Positions 54,624 to 62,934 of a DNA stretch of 64,000 bases are shown piece by piece (position 1 is the first letter of the stretch; the number at the start of each line of letters is the position of its first letter). The translations under genes were made by a program, and so were the position numbers. Origin of the DNA: Micromonospora ureilytica. GTDB lineage: Bacteria > Actinomycetota > Actinomycetes > Mycobacteriales > Micromonosporaceae. The stretch spans positions 3,472,001-3,536,000 of the forward strand of contig NZ_JADOTX010000001.1 of assembly GCF_015751765.1 (NCBI RefSeq), read 5' to 3'. The notes beneath the pieces are model-generated. The model was not told the origin of the DNA, did no database searches, and was given only the letters and a program-made list of their open reading frames with translations.

Positions 54624-55340
54624 ATGAACGACAACGACCGGAGCCGGCCTGCGACCCTCGGCATCCTCGGGGCCGGCAAGGTGGGCACGGTGCTCGCCCG
54701 GCTCGCCGTCGCCGCCGGCTACCGGGTACGGGTCGCCGGCTCCGGCGACCCGGCGAAGATCGCCCTCACCGTCGAGGTCCTCGCCCCGGGGGCGGAGGCC
54801 ACCACGTCGGTCGACGCGGCGGCCGACGCCGACATCGTCATCCTCGCCCTGCCCCTGGGCAAGTACCGCAGCGTTCCCGCCGAGGCGTTGCGCGGCAAGC
54901 TCGTCGTCGATTCCATGAACTACTGGTGGGAGATCGACGGCATCCGCGACGACCTCACCAACCCGCGTACCTCGTCGAGCGAGACCGTCCAGGCGTTCCT
55001 GTCCGGCTCGCGCGTCGTGAAGGCGTTCAACCACATGGGCTACCACGACCTGGAGGACGAGGCCCGGCCGACGGGGGTGACCGGCCGCAAGGCCATCGCG
55101 ATCGCCGGCGACGACAGCGCCGACCTCACCGAGGTCGCGGCCCTGGTGGACGCGCTCGGCTTCGATCCGGTCGTCGCCGGCCCGCTGGCCGAGGGGGTAC
55201 GACTCGAACCGGGCAGCGAGTTGTTCGGCGCCAACGTGAGCGCCGACGAGGTACGCGCCATGCTCGACCGCTTCCCGCAGTCGGAGCGGGGGCGGACCAT
55301 CACCGCGGCCCGGGCCTCGACCTCACCCGAGGCCGCCTAG
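54624..55340 (+). CDS. NADP-dependent (F420-type) oxidoreductase
   Basis: A 238-residue protein of the NADP_F420_oxidored family. The dinucleotide site is [20 protein letters not shown], followed by [40 protein letters not shown] and [21 protein letters not shown]420H2:NADP oxidoreductases have this layout, so it may recycle the cofactor used by the two upstream monooxygenases; the operon arrangement (27 bp gap) supports this but does not prove it. The stop codon lies in a 15-bp tandem repeat shared with the convergent gene. Confidence 0.85.
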   Translation: MNDNDRSRPATLGILGAGKVGTVLARLAVAAGYRVRVAGSGDPAKIALTVEVLAPGAEATTSVDAAADADIVILALPLGKYRSVPAEALRGKLVVDSMNYWWEIDGIRDDLTNPRTSSSETVQAFLSGSRVVKAFNHMGYHDLEDEARPTGVTGRKAIAIAGDDSADLTEVAALVDALGFDPVVAGPLAEGVRLEPGSELFGANVSADEVRAMLDRFPQSERGRTITAARASTSPEAA

Positions 55341-55368
55341 CCGAAGGCCGCCTAGCCGAAGGCCGCCT
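55331..55368. repeat. 15-bp tandem repeat carrying both convergent stop codons
   Basis: The unit GGCCGCCTAGCCGAA occurs at 55331-55345 and 55346-55360 and partly again to 55368. The plus-strand gene stops at TAG in the first copy and the minus-strand gene stops in the second. A 7-bp CCGAAGG/CCTTCGG hairpin overlaps its end (55356-55372). Confidence 0.9.
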
Positions 55369-56068
55369 TCGGTTCGAGGAGTTGGCCCAGGGCGTACTCC
55401 TCGTCGAAGGCGACCTGGCCGAGCGCCTCGATCGCGGCGGCGCGCATCCTGGCGAGGTCCGCCGCGTCGTCCGGGTCCGGTACCTGGCCGAGCGCCGCGA
55501 ACGCGGCATCCGCGACACCGATCATCCGCGCCGCACGCAGGTGGTCACCCTCGGCGGACGCGAGCGCGGCACCCGCGACGCAGACGTACGGCACGAAGTC
55601 GGCCCAGCCGTTGTGGAACACCCGCTCGCGGTTCTCGGCGAACAGCGTTCTCGCCACGTCGAGGTTGCCTAGACCCAGCTCGCAGAACGCGAGGTTGTGA
55701 GATTCGGAGTTGACCGTCTCGGGTTGGCCGAGCGCCTCGTTGAGCGCGATGCTCTCCCGGTACAGGTCCCGAGCACGCAGCAGGTCGCCGGACATGCGCG
55801 CCACGGCGGCGAGCACGTGCCTCGGCCGTTCCTCCAGGGCCCGGTCGCCGGAGCGCAGCGCCACCGCGAGAGCCTCCCGGGCCCGCGCCTCTCCGCCCGG
55901 CAGGTCACCGCCGCGAATCGCGACCCGGGCCAGGCTGTACCGGGCCTCCACCTCGCCCGCCGGGTCGCCGGCCGCCTGGGCCCGCTCGATCTCGGCTTCG
56001 CTCATCCGCACCACGGCGTCGGTCTCGCCTCGGCGAAAGGCCGAGCGCACGTTCGCACCGAAGGTCAT
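55352..56068 (-). CDS. TPR protein resembling the tail of large ATPase regulators
   Basis: A 238-residue all-helical protein with TPR-like repeats (EVEARYSLARVAIRGGDLPG, VLAAVARMSGDLLRARDLYR, HNLAFCELGLGNLDVARTLF). The C-terminal segment RAARMIGVADAAFAALGQVP followed by LARMRAAAIEALGQVAFDEE is typical of the extreme C-terminus of LuxR/BTAD-type ATPase regulators. Here it stands alone, with no P-loop or DNA-binding domain. The ATG at 56068 follows GGAGAGGG; in-frame starts at 56083 and 56092 exist. Confidence 0.7.
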   Translation of the reverse strand: MTFGANVRSAFRRGETDAVVRMSEAEIERAQAAGDPAGEVEARYSLARVAIRGGDLPGGEARAREALAVALRSGDRALEERPRHVLAAVARMSGDLLRARDLYRESIALNEALGQPETVNSESHNLAFCELGLGNLDVARTLFAENRERVFHNGWADFVPYVCVAGAALASAEGDHLRAARMIGVADAAFAALGQVPDPDDAADLARMRAAAIEALGQVAFDEEYALGQLLEPKAAFG

Positions 56069-56106
56069 GTCCCTCTCCCCCATCACTGGCACCGCACAGC
56101 AGACCG

Positions 56107-56868
56107 TCAGCGTGCGTGAAACATGGTCCAGGTCTCCACGAGCGTGAAGCCCATCGACTCGTAGAGCGGCTGCCCCATCGCGCTGGTGTGCAGGTAGGCG
56201 GCGTCCGCGCCGGCCGCGATGCCGTCTCGCAGAACGGTCTCGGTGAGCACCCGGCCCAGGCCACGACCCCGGGCGGACGGAACGACGGCGATGTTGAACA
56301 CACCGACCACCCCGGAGGTCCGCATTCCGAGCCCGGTGCCGACGGGCCGACCGGACTCCTCGGCCAGGTAGCCGGTGATGGGGTCGGCGTCGAGCACGGC
56401 ACCACCCATCAGCGACCCGAAGAGGCCGTCGGGAACCTCGAAGCTGCGGGTGAGGGTCTCGGTGTAGAGGTCACTCTCGGCGGCGCCGACCTGGCGCACC
56501 GAGGGGCGCTCTGCCGAGCCGGCACGGAACGCGAGGTCACTCGCGGCGCAGGCCAGCAGGGGCAGTTCGGTGCGTTCGAGGAGGCCGTGTCGGGCCGCGA
56601 GGTCGGCGACCTGGTCGCTCGCCGCACCCCGGACAATGATCGACCAGTGCGCGGCCTGCCCGCCGACCTCGGTCGCCATCTCGTCGAGCGACCCGAGATC
56701 AGGCTCGGTGGACCTGTCGTAGGCCGCGTTGAGCGTGGCGACGCCGGCCTGGGTCACCCCCGCTCGGGCGGTGCCCCGCTCGGCGTACCCGCCCTTCGGG
56801 GTCACCCGGCACAGCGTCTCGAAGGCGTCGAAGTACGCCCCCGCCATCCGATCGGCGGTGATGGTCAT
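56107..56868 (-). CDS. GNAT-family N-acetyltransferase
   Basis: A 253-residue protein. The C-terminal half contains the acetyl-CoA site VFNIAVVPSARGRGLGRVLT (RGRGLG) and the closing motif ADAAYLHTSAMGQPLYESMG followed by FTLVETW, as in GNAT enzymes. The N-terminal 120 residues look like a degenerate second GNAT-type domain. The substrate is unknown. It is transcribed towards the TPR gene, 38 bp away, so the two may be one transcript. Confidence 0.85.
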   Translation of the reverse strand: MTITADRMAGAYFDAFETLCRVTPKGGYAERGTARAGVTQAGVATLNAAYDRSTEPDLGSLDEMATEVGGQAAHWSIIVRGAASDQVADLAARHGLLERTELPLLACAASDLAFRAGSAERPSVRQVGAAESDLYTETLTRSFEVPDGLFGSLMGGAVLDADPITGYLAEESGRPVGTGLGMRTSGVVGVFNIAVVPSARGRGLGRVLTETVLRDGIAAGADAAYLHTSAMGQPLYESMGFTLVETWTMFHAR

Positions 56869-57076
56869 GAGGGCCCCCTAGACCGGTCGTTCTGCTCAAG
56901 CCGACAAACCTAGCCACCAGGCACGCTGACCAGCAAATCCAGGATATGAGGACCGCCACCCGCGGTCCGGGTTCGAACCGATCAGGAATCGAGAAGCCCG
57001 AGACCGCCGAGCAACCTAGCCTTTCCCCAGGTGAACGGCCGCACGCCGCGACTGGACGACGAGAGGGAGCCCGAGA

Positions 57077-57523
57077 ATGCCCGCGAAGACCACTACCAAG
57101 TCCGACGGCTTCAGCCCCGAGGAGCGGGCCGCCATGAAGGAGCGCGCCGACGAACTGCGCGCCGAGGGCAAGAAGGGCGCAAAAAAGGCGGACGGGCTGC
57201 AAGCCGTCCTCGACCGGATCGCGCAGATGGAGCCGGAGGACCGCGCGCTCGCCGAGCGCGTGCACGTGACGGTGACCGCCGCCGCCCCGGGTCTCGCGCC
57301 GAAGACCTGGTACGGGATGCCCGCCTACGCGAACGAGGACGGCAAGATCGTTGTCTTCTTCCAGGACTCCGGCAAGTTCAACTACCGGTACTCCACAGTG
57401 GGCTTCCAGGACTCGGCCAACCTCGATGACGGGGACCTCTGGCCGGTGGCGTACGCGTTGCAGCAGTGGAGCCCGGCGGTGGAGAAGAAGCTCACCGAGC
57501 TGGTGCGGGCAGCCGTTTCCTGA
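57077..57523 (+). CDS. DUF1801-family protein
   Basis: A 148-residue cytosolic protein. After a lysine-rich N-terminus (EERAAMKERADELRAEGKKG) comes the DUF1801/YdhG-like domain: ALAERVHVTVTAAAPGLAPK, TWYGMPAYANEDGKIVVFFQ and LWPVAYALQQWSPAVEKKLT. A member from Bacillus (frataxin-like Fra/YdhG) is linked to iron delivery; the role of this type is unproven. Confidence 0.82.
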   Translation: MPAKTTTKSDGFSPEERAAMKERADELRAEGKKGAKKADGLQAVLDRIAQMEPEDRALAERVHVTVTAAAPGLAPKTWYGMPAYANEDGKIVVFFQDSGKFNYRYSTVGFQDSANLDDGDLWPVAYALQQWSPAVEKKLTELVRAAVS

Positions 57524-57640
57524 CCGACGCCCGCCCCCTCGTCGGCTCGCTCACGGTGCAATGATCGAGGGCCCTAGCCGACGGAGACAGGTGGTGCGGA
57601 CGATGCGGTATGGGCCGCCGGCGGTACGACGGGTCGCCCG

Positions 57641-58156
57641 ATGACCGGCCGGGCCGGCGAGGTGTTCGAGACGAGTCGGGCAGTGTCCGACATCGAGTCG
57701 TTGCTCGCCGCGGACCTGCCCACGGGCGGCCTACCGGTCAGCGAAGGAGACCCGGTCACCGGTGAGTGGACCGGCACCCGAGGCGAGGGCTTTCGGATCG
57801 TCCCACTCTGGGAGAGCGAAGCCCTGACGGGTGTGTACGGCGCCGGATGGAACCAGGCCGAGGATGCCGCCGAGGCGAACCTGGCCCTCGTCGCAGCGGA
57901 GTTGGACCGGAGGTGGGGCGCGCACCGCAAGGTCTCCATGCGGGTGCCGCTGTTTCGGGATCAGGCCGGCGAACCGATGCCGGCACTGTTCCAGTCGCTC
58001 TGCGACCTGGACTGCTACGGCGACCTGACGATCTGGGGGCCGACGGTGACCGAGGGCCGGTGGATCGCGATCTCGGTCAACCAGAGTGACGGTGACGCCC
58101 CCATGATCATGACGGTGGTTGTCAGTCAACTACCGATCATCGAACTGACGGACTGA
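57641..58156 (+). CDS. Hypothetical cytosolic protein
   Basis: A 171-residue acidic protein with no signal peptide or membrane segment. It contains GTRGEGFRIVPLWESEALTG, WNQAEDAAEANLALVAAELD and GDLTIWGPTVTEGRWIAISV. Codon use matches its neighbours, which supports a real gene, but I do not recognise the family. A hairpin follows the stop codon. Confidence 0.65.
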   Translation: MTGRAGEVFETSRAVSDIESLLAADLPTGGLPVSEGDPVTGEWTGTRGEGFRIVPLWESEALTGVYGAGWNQAEDAAEANLALVAAELDRRWGAHRKVSMRVPLFRDQAGEPMPALFQSLCDLDCYGDLTIWGPTVTEGRWIAISVNQSDGDAPMIMTVVVSQLPIIELTD

Positions 58157-58160
58157 CCCA

Positions 58161-58188
58161 CCCCTGCGCCCACAGCCCGGTGCGGGGG
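58161..58188 (+). terminator. Hairpin after the hypothetical gene
   Basis: CCCCTGCGCC (58161-58170) pairs with GGTGCGGGGG (58179-58188) through ten pairs including two G-U, five bases after the stop codon. Confidence 0.5.
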
Positions 58189-58227
58189 CGGTCATCGACG
58201 TTGCCCCCCAGCTCCTATGGTTCGTGC

Positions 58228-59025
58228 ATGTCGATCACAGACCACGCGCTGGCCATCGAGGCGGCGGAAGCTGGAGCCGCAGTTGTCCGCTCCCGGTACG
58301 GCTCGACGATGACGCGCGTCATGAAGACCGCCGGTGACTTCGCCACCGCCGCCGACGTCGAGGCCGAGCAGGCCATCCTCGACGTCCTGGGTAGGGCGCG
58401 CCCGGACGACGCCGTGGTGGCCGAGGAGAGCGGGCGCACGGGTACGGGCGACAACGGACGCACGTGGTTGGTCGATCCGCTGTGCGGCACGTTGAACTTT
58501 GCCGCACGGACCACGCTGGCCTCGGTCAACGTCGCTCTACGCACCGGGTCGGAGGTCACCGTGGCGGCCTCGGCCGATCCGTTCGCCGATGAGGTGTTCT
58601 GGACCGACGGCACCACCGCGTACGTCCGGGGTGCGGGGACTGACGAGCGACTCGTCCCGTCGGCCGAGTCGACCCTCGTCGACGTCAATCTCGACCCGCC
58701 CTTCCCCAACCGGGACGTCTTCCTGGCCGCCCGCCTGCTCGCGGACGAGGGCTTCACCGAACAGTTCCGCCCCCGGGTGGTCTCCACCAGCCTGGCCGTG
58801 GCCTGGGTCGCCGCCGGTCGCCGCGCCGCCTATGTGACGGACCGCCACGACCTGCGGAACAGCGTCCACTTCGCGGCCGGAATCGCGCTCTGCCAGGTTG
58901 CGGGCTGCGTGGTCACCGGGCTCGACGGCCAGCCGCTGCACGCCGGTGGGGACGGTCTCGTCGCGGCCGCGGACGAGCGGACGCACGCCGCCCTGCTGAC
59001 CCTCATCCGGAAACAAGGCTCGTGA
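58228..59025 (+). CDS. Inositol monophosphatase-like protein with altered metal site
   Basis: A 265-residue member of the IMPase/FIG superfamily by order of motifs: TAADVEAEQAILDVLGRARP, VVAEESGRTG (first metal glutamate), and VDPLCGTLNFAARTTLASVN. The last normally reads DPxDGTxNF; here the second aspartate is cysteine. The C-terminal WDxAAG motif is also changed (HDLRNSVHFAAG). Both changes remove expected magnesium ligands, so it may not be a standard phosphatase. The ribosome binding site at the ATG is weak. Confidence 0.8.
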   Translation: MSITDHALAIEAAEAGAAVVRSRYGSTMTRVMKTAGDFATAADVEAEQAILDVLGRARPDDAVVAEESGRTGTGDNGRTWLVDPLCGTLNFAARTTLASVNVALRTGSEVTVAASADPFADEVFWTDGTTAYVRGAGTDERLVPSAESTLVDVNLDPPFPNRDVFLAARLLADEGFTEQFRPRVVSTSLAVAWVAAGRRAAYVTDRHDLRNSVHFAAGIALCQVAGCVVTGLDGQPLHAGGDGLVAAADERTHAALLTLIRKQGS

Positions 59026-59035
59026 TCGCTCGGTC

Positions 59036-59064
59036 TTGACATGAAGTGCGGTTTAGGTTCTAGC
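59036..59064 (+). promoter_or_regulatory. Possible sigma-70-type promoter of sodN
   Basis: TTGACA at 59036-59041 is followed 17 bp later by TCTAGC (59059-59064), in an AT-richer stretch upstream of sodN. The -35 is perfect, the -10 poor. Confidence 0.4.
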
Positions 59065-59139
59065 GTCCCTAGATGATCACGTCGGGGCCGCCGCGCCCGG
59101 GCGTACGTCAGCCGAACGCCCACCGTCGAAGGGATTCCG

Positions 59140-59544
59140 ATGTACCTGTCCCGCCTTCTCCGCCCGCGTACCGTCGCGAGCGCCCACTGCGACCTCCCCT
59201 GCGGCGTCTACGACCCGGCGCAGGCCCGCATCGAGGCCGAGTCGATCAAGGCGATCTCCGAGAAGTACCAGGCCAGCGACGACCCGGAGTTTCGCACCCG
59301 CTCGCTGCTCATCAAGGAGCAGCGGGCCGAGCTGGTCAAGCACCACCTCTGGGTCCTGTGGACCGACTACTTCAAGCAGCCCCACTTCGAGAAGTACCCC
59401 CAGCTGCACGGCCTCTTCAACGAGGCGACCAAGCTGGCGGGTGCCGGCGGCGCGAAGGGCGCCGCGGACCCGGCGGTCGCCGAGCAGCTCCTCGGGAAGA
59501 TCGAGGAGATCTCGAAGATCTTCTGGGAGACCAAGCAGGGCTGA
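59140..59544 (+). CDS. sodN: Nickel superoxide dismutase
   Basis: A 134-residue precursor. The nickel hook HCDLPCGVYDP begins at about residue 16. The 15 residues before the histidine are a propeptide removed to free the His N-terminus that ligates nickel. The rest is the four-helix bundle (ARIEAESIKAISEKYQASDD, LWVLWTDYFKQPHFEKYPQL). NiSOD disproportionates superoxide in the cytosol of actinomycetes. The maturation protease SodX, often encoded next to sodN, is not found beside it: the next gene encodes a radical SAM protein. A strong hairpin follows the stop. Confidence 0.96.
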   Translation: MYLSRLLRPRTVASAHCDLPCGVYDPAQARIEAESIKAISEKYQASDDPEFRTRSLLIKEQRAELVKHHLWVLWTDYFKQPHFEKYPQLHGLFNEATKLAGAGGAKGAADPAVAEQLLGKIEEISKIFWETKQG

Positions 59545-59551
59545 TCAACCG

Positions 59552-59579
59552 GCACCGGGTGGCGCGGGCCACCCGGTGC
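59552..59579 (+). terminator. Hairpin between sodN and the radical SAM gene
   Basis: A perfect 12-bp stem (GCACCGGGTGGC at 59552-59563 with 59568-59579) and GCGG loop starts 7 bp after the sodN stop. Confidence 0.75.
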
Positions 59580-59605
59580 GGCGTACCACATTCGGGAGGA
59601 ACCGC

Positions 59606-60916
59606 ATGGAGTCGCGAACCGACCTCGCCGAAGACTTGATGAGCCGTTTTCCACACGTGCCACGGGAGGCGGTCCTCAAGGAGGACCTGCTGCGCGGCGG
59701 GCTGGCCTTCGACGACGCGGCGCTGACCGACAACGAGCACGGCGACGTCAAGCCGAAGTCGTACTTCATCTTCTCCTTCGATCACCGGACGCTGCCGGAG
59801 TTGGGAACGGCCGCGCTGCGCCGGCCACCCGAGGAGATCGTGCTGACCGGTGGCCCGTACGAGCTGCGCCGTACCGTCGTGTCGGTCCGCACCAACCCCA
59901 GCTCGCCGTACCGTGTCGGCACCGACAGCGACGGTCGACTGCGCCTGTTCCTGGACGGACAGCCGATCGCCGATGTCGGGCTACCCCCCATGCCGGCGTA
60001 CTACCGCCACACGCTCGCCAACGGCAAGTCGGTGATGGAGGTCGCCCCGACGATCCAGTGGGGCTATCTGATCTACCTCACCGCGTTCCGGGTCTGTCAG
60101 TACTTCGGCGCCAAGGAGGAGTGCCAGTACTGCGACATCAACCACAACTGGCGGCAGCACAAGCAGGCCGGCCGGCCCTACACCGGGGTCAAGCCCGTCG
60201 ACGAGGTCCTCGAGGCCCTGGAGATCATCAACCGGCACGACACCGACCGCGCGTCGCAGGCGTACACACTGACCGGCGGCAGCATCACCTCGCAGGTCGG
60301 CGGGCTGGCCGAGGCCGACTTCTACGGTCAGTACGCGCAGGCGATCGAGGAGCGGTTCCCGGGACGGTGGATCGGCAAGGTCGTGGCCCAGGCGCTGCCC
60401 CGGGCCGACGTGCAGCGGTTCCACGACTACGGGATCCGCATCTACCACCCCAACTACGAGGTGTGGGACAAGCGGTTGTTCGAGTTGTACTGCCCCGGCA
60501 AGGAGCGGTACGTCGGCCGGGAGGAGTGGCACCGGCGCATCCTCGACTCCGCCGAGGTGTTCGGCCCGCGCAACGTGATCCCGAATTTCGTGGCCGGCGT
60601 CGAGATGGCCGCCCCGCACGGTTTCACGAGCGTCGACGAGGCGATCGACTCCACCGCCGAGGGGCTTGAGTACTTCATGTCCCGGGGCATCACGCCCCGG
60701 TTCACCACCTGGTGCCCGGAGCCCACCACACCGCTCGGCCGAACGAACCCGCAGGGCGCACCGCTCGAATACCACGTCCGCCTGCTGGAGGTCTACCGGG
60801 CGACAATGGACGCCCACGGCCTGTCCAGCCCGCCCGGGTACGGCCCCGCCGGGCCCGGCCGAGCGGTCTTCTCGGTCAGCTCCTTCATGGACACCCTGCC
60901 GGCCACGGATTCGTGA
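59606..60916 (+). CDS. Radical SAM protein with CX8CX2C cluster motif
   Basis: A 436-residue protein. A long N-terminal region (1-160) precedes the cysteine motif FRVCQYFGAKEECQYCDINH, which is CX8CX2C in place of the usual CX3CX2C. Other radical SAM features follow: TLTGGSITSQVGG (GGE-like), IGKVVAQALPRADVQRFHDY and the strand VIPNFVAGVEMAAPHGFTS. The C-terminus (PRFTTWCPEPTTPLGRTN) also has a Cys. Its substrate is unknown. The ATG follows GGGAGGA. It is 61 bp downstream of sodN on the same strand, beyond a hairpin. Confidence 0.82.
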   Translation: MESRTDLAEDLMSRFPHVPREAVLKEDLLRGGLAFDDAALTDNEHGDVKPKSYFIFSFDHRTLPELGTAALRRPPEEIVLTGGPYELRRTVVSVRTNPSSPYRVGTDSDGRLRLFLDGQPIADVGLPPMPAYYRHTLANGKSVMEVAPTIQWGYLIYLTAFRVCQYFGAKEECQYCDINHNWRQHKQAGRPYTGVKPVDEVLEALEIINRHDTDRASQAYTLTGGSITSQVGGLAEADFYGQYAQAIEERFPGRWIGKVVAQALPRADVQRFHDYGIRIYHPNYEVWDKRLFELYCPGKERYVGREEWHRRILDSAEVFGPRNVIPNFVAGVEMAAPHGFTSVDEAIDSTAEGLEYFMSRGITPRFTTWCPEPTTPLGRTNPQGAPLEYHVRLLEVYRATMDAHGLSSPPGYGPAGPGRAVFSVSSFMDTLPATDS

Positions 60917-60925
60917 TGGGCGCCT

Positions 60926-60962
60926 GCGGGCGGGAGCGGCTTGGCCTGCCGCTCCCGCCCGC
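60926..60962. terminator. Bidirectional terminator hairpin
   Basis: A perfect 15-bp stem (60926-60940 with 60948-60962) with a TTGGCCT loop lies between the convergent radical SAM and pectate lyase genes, ending within 4 bp of the lyase stop. Confidence 0.85.
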
Positions 60963-60965
60963 GCC

Positions 60966-62519
60966 CTAGCTGGCGTACGTCTCGAACTCACCGATCCGTG
61001 GCGTACCGCCGGAGCTGTTGATCTTGAAGTTGATCTTGCTCATCGCGGTGGCCGAGAAGGTGATCGAACCGGCCCCGCTGCCGGAGGCCAGGACGGCGCC
61101 GTTGTCGTTGTTGATCAGCTGCCAGGACCCGATGGAGCCCTGGGTGCCGGACGGCTCGCGGATCACCACTCGCGACACCTGGGTCGCCGAGCCCCACTTG
61201 ATCGAGATCGTGCCGGTCGACCCGGCCGGCGACCAGTAGGTGCTCAGGTTGCCGTCGCGCACGTTGCCGTAGCTGGTCCCGCTGGCCTTGCTGGAGCCGT
61301 CGGCACCGGCACCGAGGCTGAGGTTGGTCCCGCCGGAGGGCGGCGGCGTGGTGGGCGGGGGCGTCGTGGGCGGTGGCGTGGTCGGCGGCGGGGTGGTGGG
61401 CGGCGGGGTCTGCGGCGAGCAACTGCCGTTGGACACCTTCAGGCCCGTGTTGGCGCCGACCGTCTGGCGGACGATGTCCGGCACGCAGCTCGCCCCGTCG
61501 AGGCTGTACGGGTACGGGATGCTGACAGTGGTGTTGGAGGTCGGATTGGGGCCGGCCGGGTAGTTCTCGCTGCCGGCGCTGGACCAGGTCACGTTGTCGA
61601 AGACATTGCCGCCGACCTGCCAGTAGCCGCGCTCGTTGGTGTAGAAGGTGCCCAGGACGTCCTTGGAGTCGCGGAAGTAGTTGTTCTCCACCTTGGCCCT
61701 GGCGCCCGCCCGGGAGTTGATACCGGACTCGTGCAGGCTCACGTAGTGGTTGTTGTAGATGTGGGCGACACCGCCGCGCAGCAGCGGCGTCCGGGAGTCG
61801 ATGTTCTCGTAGAGGTTGTGGTGGTACGTGATGAAGCCGTTCGACAGGTCGCTCTCGCTGGACCCGACGAGGCCGCCGCGACCGGAGTTGCGCAGGATGC
61901 TGTAGGACAGCGTCACGTACTGGGTGTTGTCCTTCATGTCGAAGAGGCCGTCGTACCCCTCGGACTCCCCGCCCGACGCCTCCAGGGTGACGTGATCGAC
62001 CCAGACGTTGCGGACCGTGCTCTCCATGCCGATGGCGTCCCCACCGTTCGACGTGGGCGAGCCCGACTTCTTGACGTTCCGCACTGTCACGTTCTGGATG
62101 ATGATGTTGCTGGAGTCACGGATGTGGATGCCGAGCTGGTCGAAGACGGCGCCGCCGCCGACCCCGATGATGGTGACGTTGCTGATCTGCTTGAGCTCGA
62201 TCACGCCCGCCGCGGTGTTGCAGCTCGACCCGGACACCTTGCTGGTGTTGCCGTGGTTGATCGTTCCGGTGACCTCGATGGTGATCGGGGTGCTGCTACT
62301 GGCCCGACCGCACAGCGCGGCGTGGATCGCCGTGCCCGTGGTGGCCCGCACCGTCTGCCCGCCCGCGCCGCCGGTGGTTCCGCCGTTCTGGGTGGCGTAG
62401 CCGGTGGCGCTGCCGACCGCCGCCGACGCCTGCGGGGTCGGCAGGGCCACCCCGACCGCGATCACCACGGCCGCCGCGGCCAGCACCGCCTGACGTCGCA
62501 GCACGACTGGTCGTCTCAT
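60966..62519 (-). CDS. Secreted family 1 pectate lyase with C-terminal discoidin-like domain
   Basis: A 517-residue exported enzyme. Signal peptide 1-34 (ends ASA). The right-handed beta-helix (about 35-365) shows PL1 features: VGSATGYATQNGGTTGGAGG, IRDSSNIIIQNVTVRNVK, DAIGMESTVRNVWVDHVTLE, YDGLFDMKDNTQYVTLSYSI and LLRGGVAHIYNNHYVSLHES. It cleaves polygalacturonate by beta-elimination with calcium. A (PPPTT)n linker (about 372-395) leads to a galactose-binding/F5-8C-like domain (NVRDGNLSTYWSPAGSTGTI, VSRVVIREPSG). Upstream is a region with several palindromes; a strong terminator follows. Confidence 0.94.
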   Translation of the reverse strand: MRRPVVLRRQAVLAAAAVVIAVGVALPTPQASAAVGSATGYATQNGGTTGGAGGQTVRATTGTAIHAALCGRASSSTPITIEVTGTINHGNTSKVSGSSCNTAAGVIELKQISNVTIIGVGGGAVFDQLGIHIRDSSNIIIQNVTVRNVKKSGSPTSNGGDAIGMESTVRNVWVDHVTLEASGGESEGYDGLFDMKDNTQYVTLSYSILRNSGRGGLVGSSESDLSNGFITYHHNLYENIDSRTPLLRGGVAHIYNNHYVSLHESGINSRAGARAKVENNYFRDSKDVLGTFYTNERGYWQVGGNVFDNVTWSSAGSENYPAGPNPTSNTTVSIPYPYSLDGASCVPDIVRQTVGANTGLKVSNGSCSPQTPPPTTPPPTTPPPTTPPPTTPPPSGGTNLSLGAGADGSSKASGTSYGNVRDGNLSTYWSPAGSTGTISIKWGSATQVSRVVIREPSGTQGSIGSWQLINNDNGAVLASGSGAGSITFSATAMSKINFKINSSGGTPRIGEFETYAS

Positions 62520-62934
62520 GTCGCCTCACCTTCGCATTCGTCTCGTTCCAGGGCTTCGCCTCGACGGTCGTCGCGACCGCACCTGCCGACCGACGTCATT
62601 CAAGAATTGGCGACAGTCAATCGCGGGAATGTCATCGAAGTCTCTCGCGCCCTGGTGGAAGCGGGGATGTGCCGCGCGAGCGGGGTTTGCCCGGTGACAC
62701 CGCTCGCGCGAGCGTTAAACGAAACATCGATGTAATGCAATCGTAGGAAAGCGGTTTCCCTGAAGGCAATAGCTGACGCTTGCAGGTTTGTTGCAGCGCT
62801 CGGCATTGACACCGCCGGGCCGACCATCGATGCTCTGCTAAATCAGTTTAGCGACCGGCCCGCTCCGACCCGTCCCACTCCCGGACCCGTGCGGGATCGC
62901 TGGCTGAGCGCACCACCCCCGAGAAAGGACCCGC
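62520..62934. promoter_or_regulatory. Palindrome-rich divergent region, pectate lyase and secreted hydrolase
   Basis: A 415-bp region. It holds an 11-bp inverted repeat CGCGCGAGCGG (62673-62683) with its complement at 62700-62710, the palindrome CGCTCGCGCGAGCG (62701-62714), CGCGAGCGTTAAAC (62707-62720), which keeps the GAGCGTTAA core of the ara operators, and GGAAA-N4-TTTCC (62746-62759). It is AT-richer from 62715 to 62850. No gene is visible. Confidence 0.5.

Noticed and set aside
56962..56990. GGGTTCGAACC resembling a tRNA T-loop
   Set aside because: The flanking bases cannot form the 5-bp T stem, and no anticodon or acceptor stem or D-arm is found upstream.
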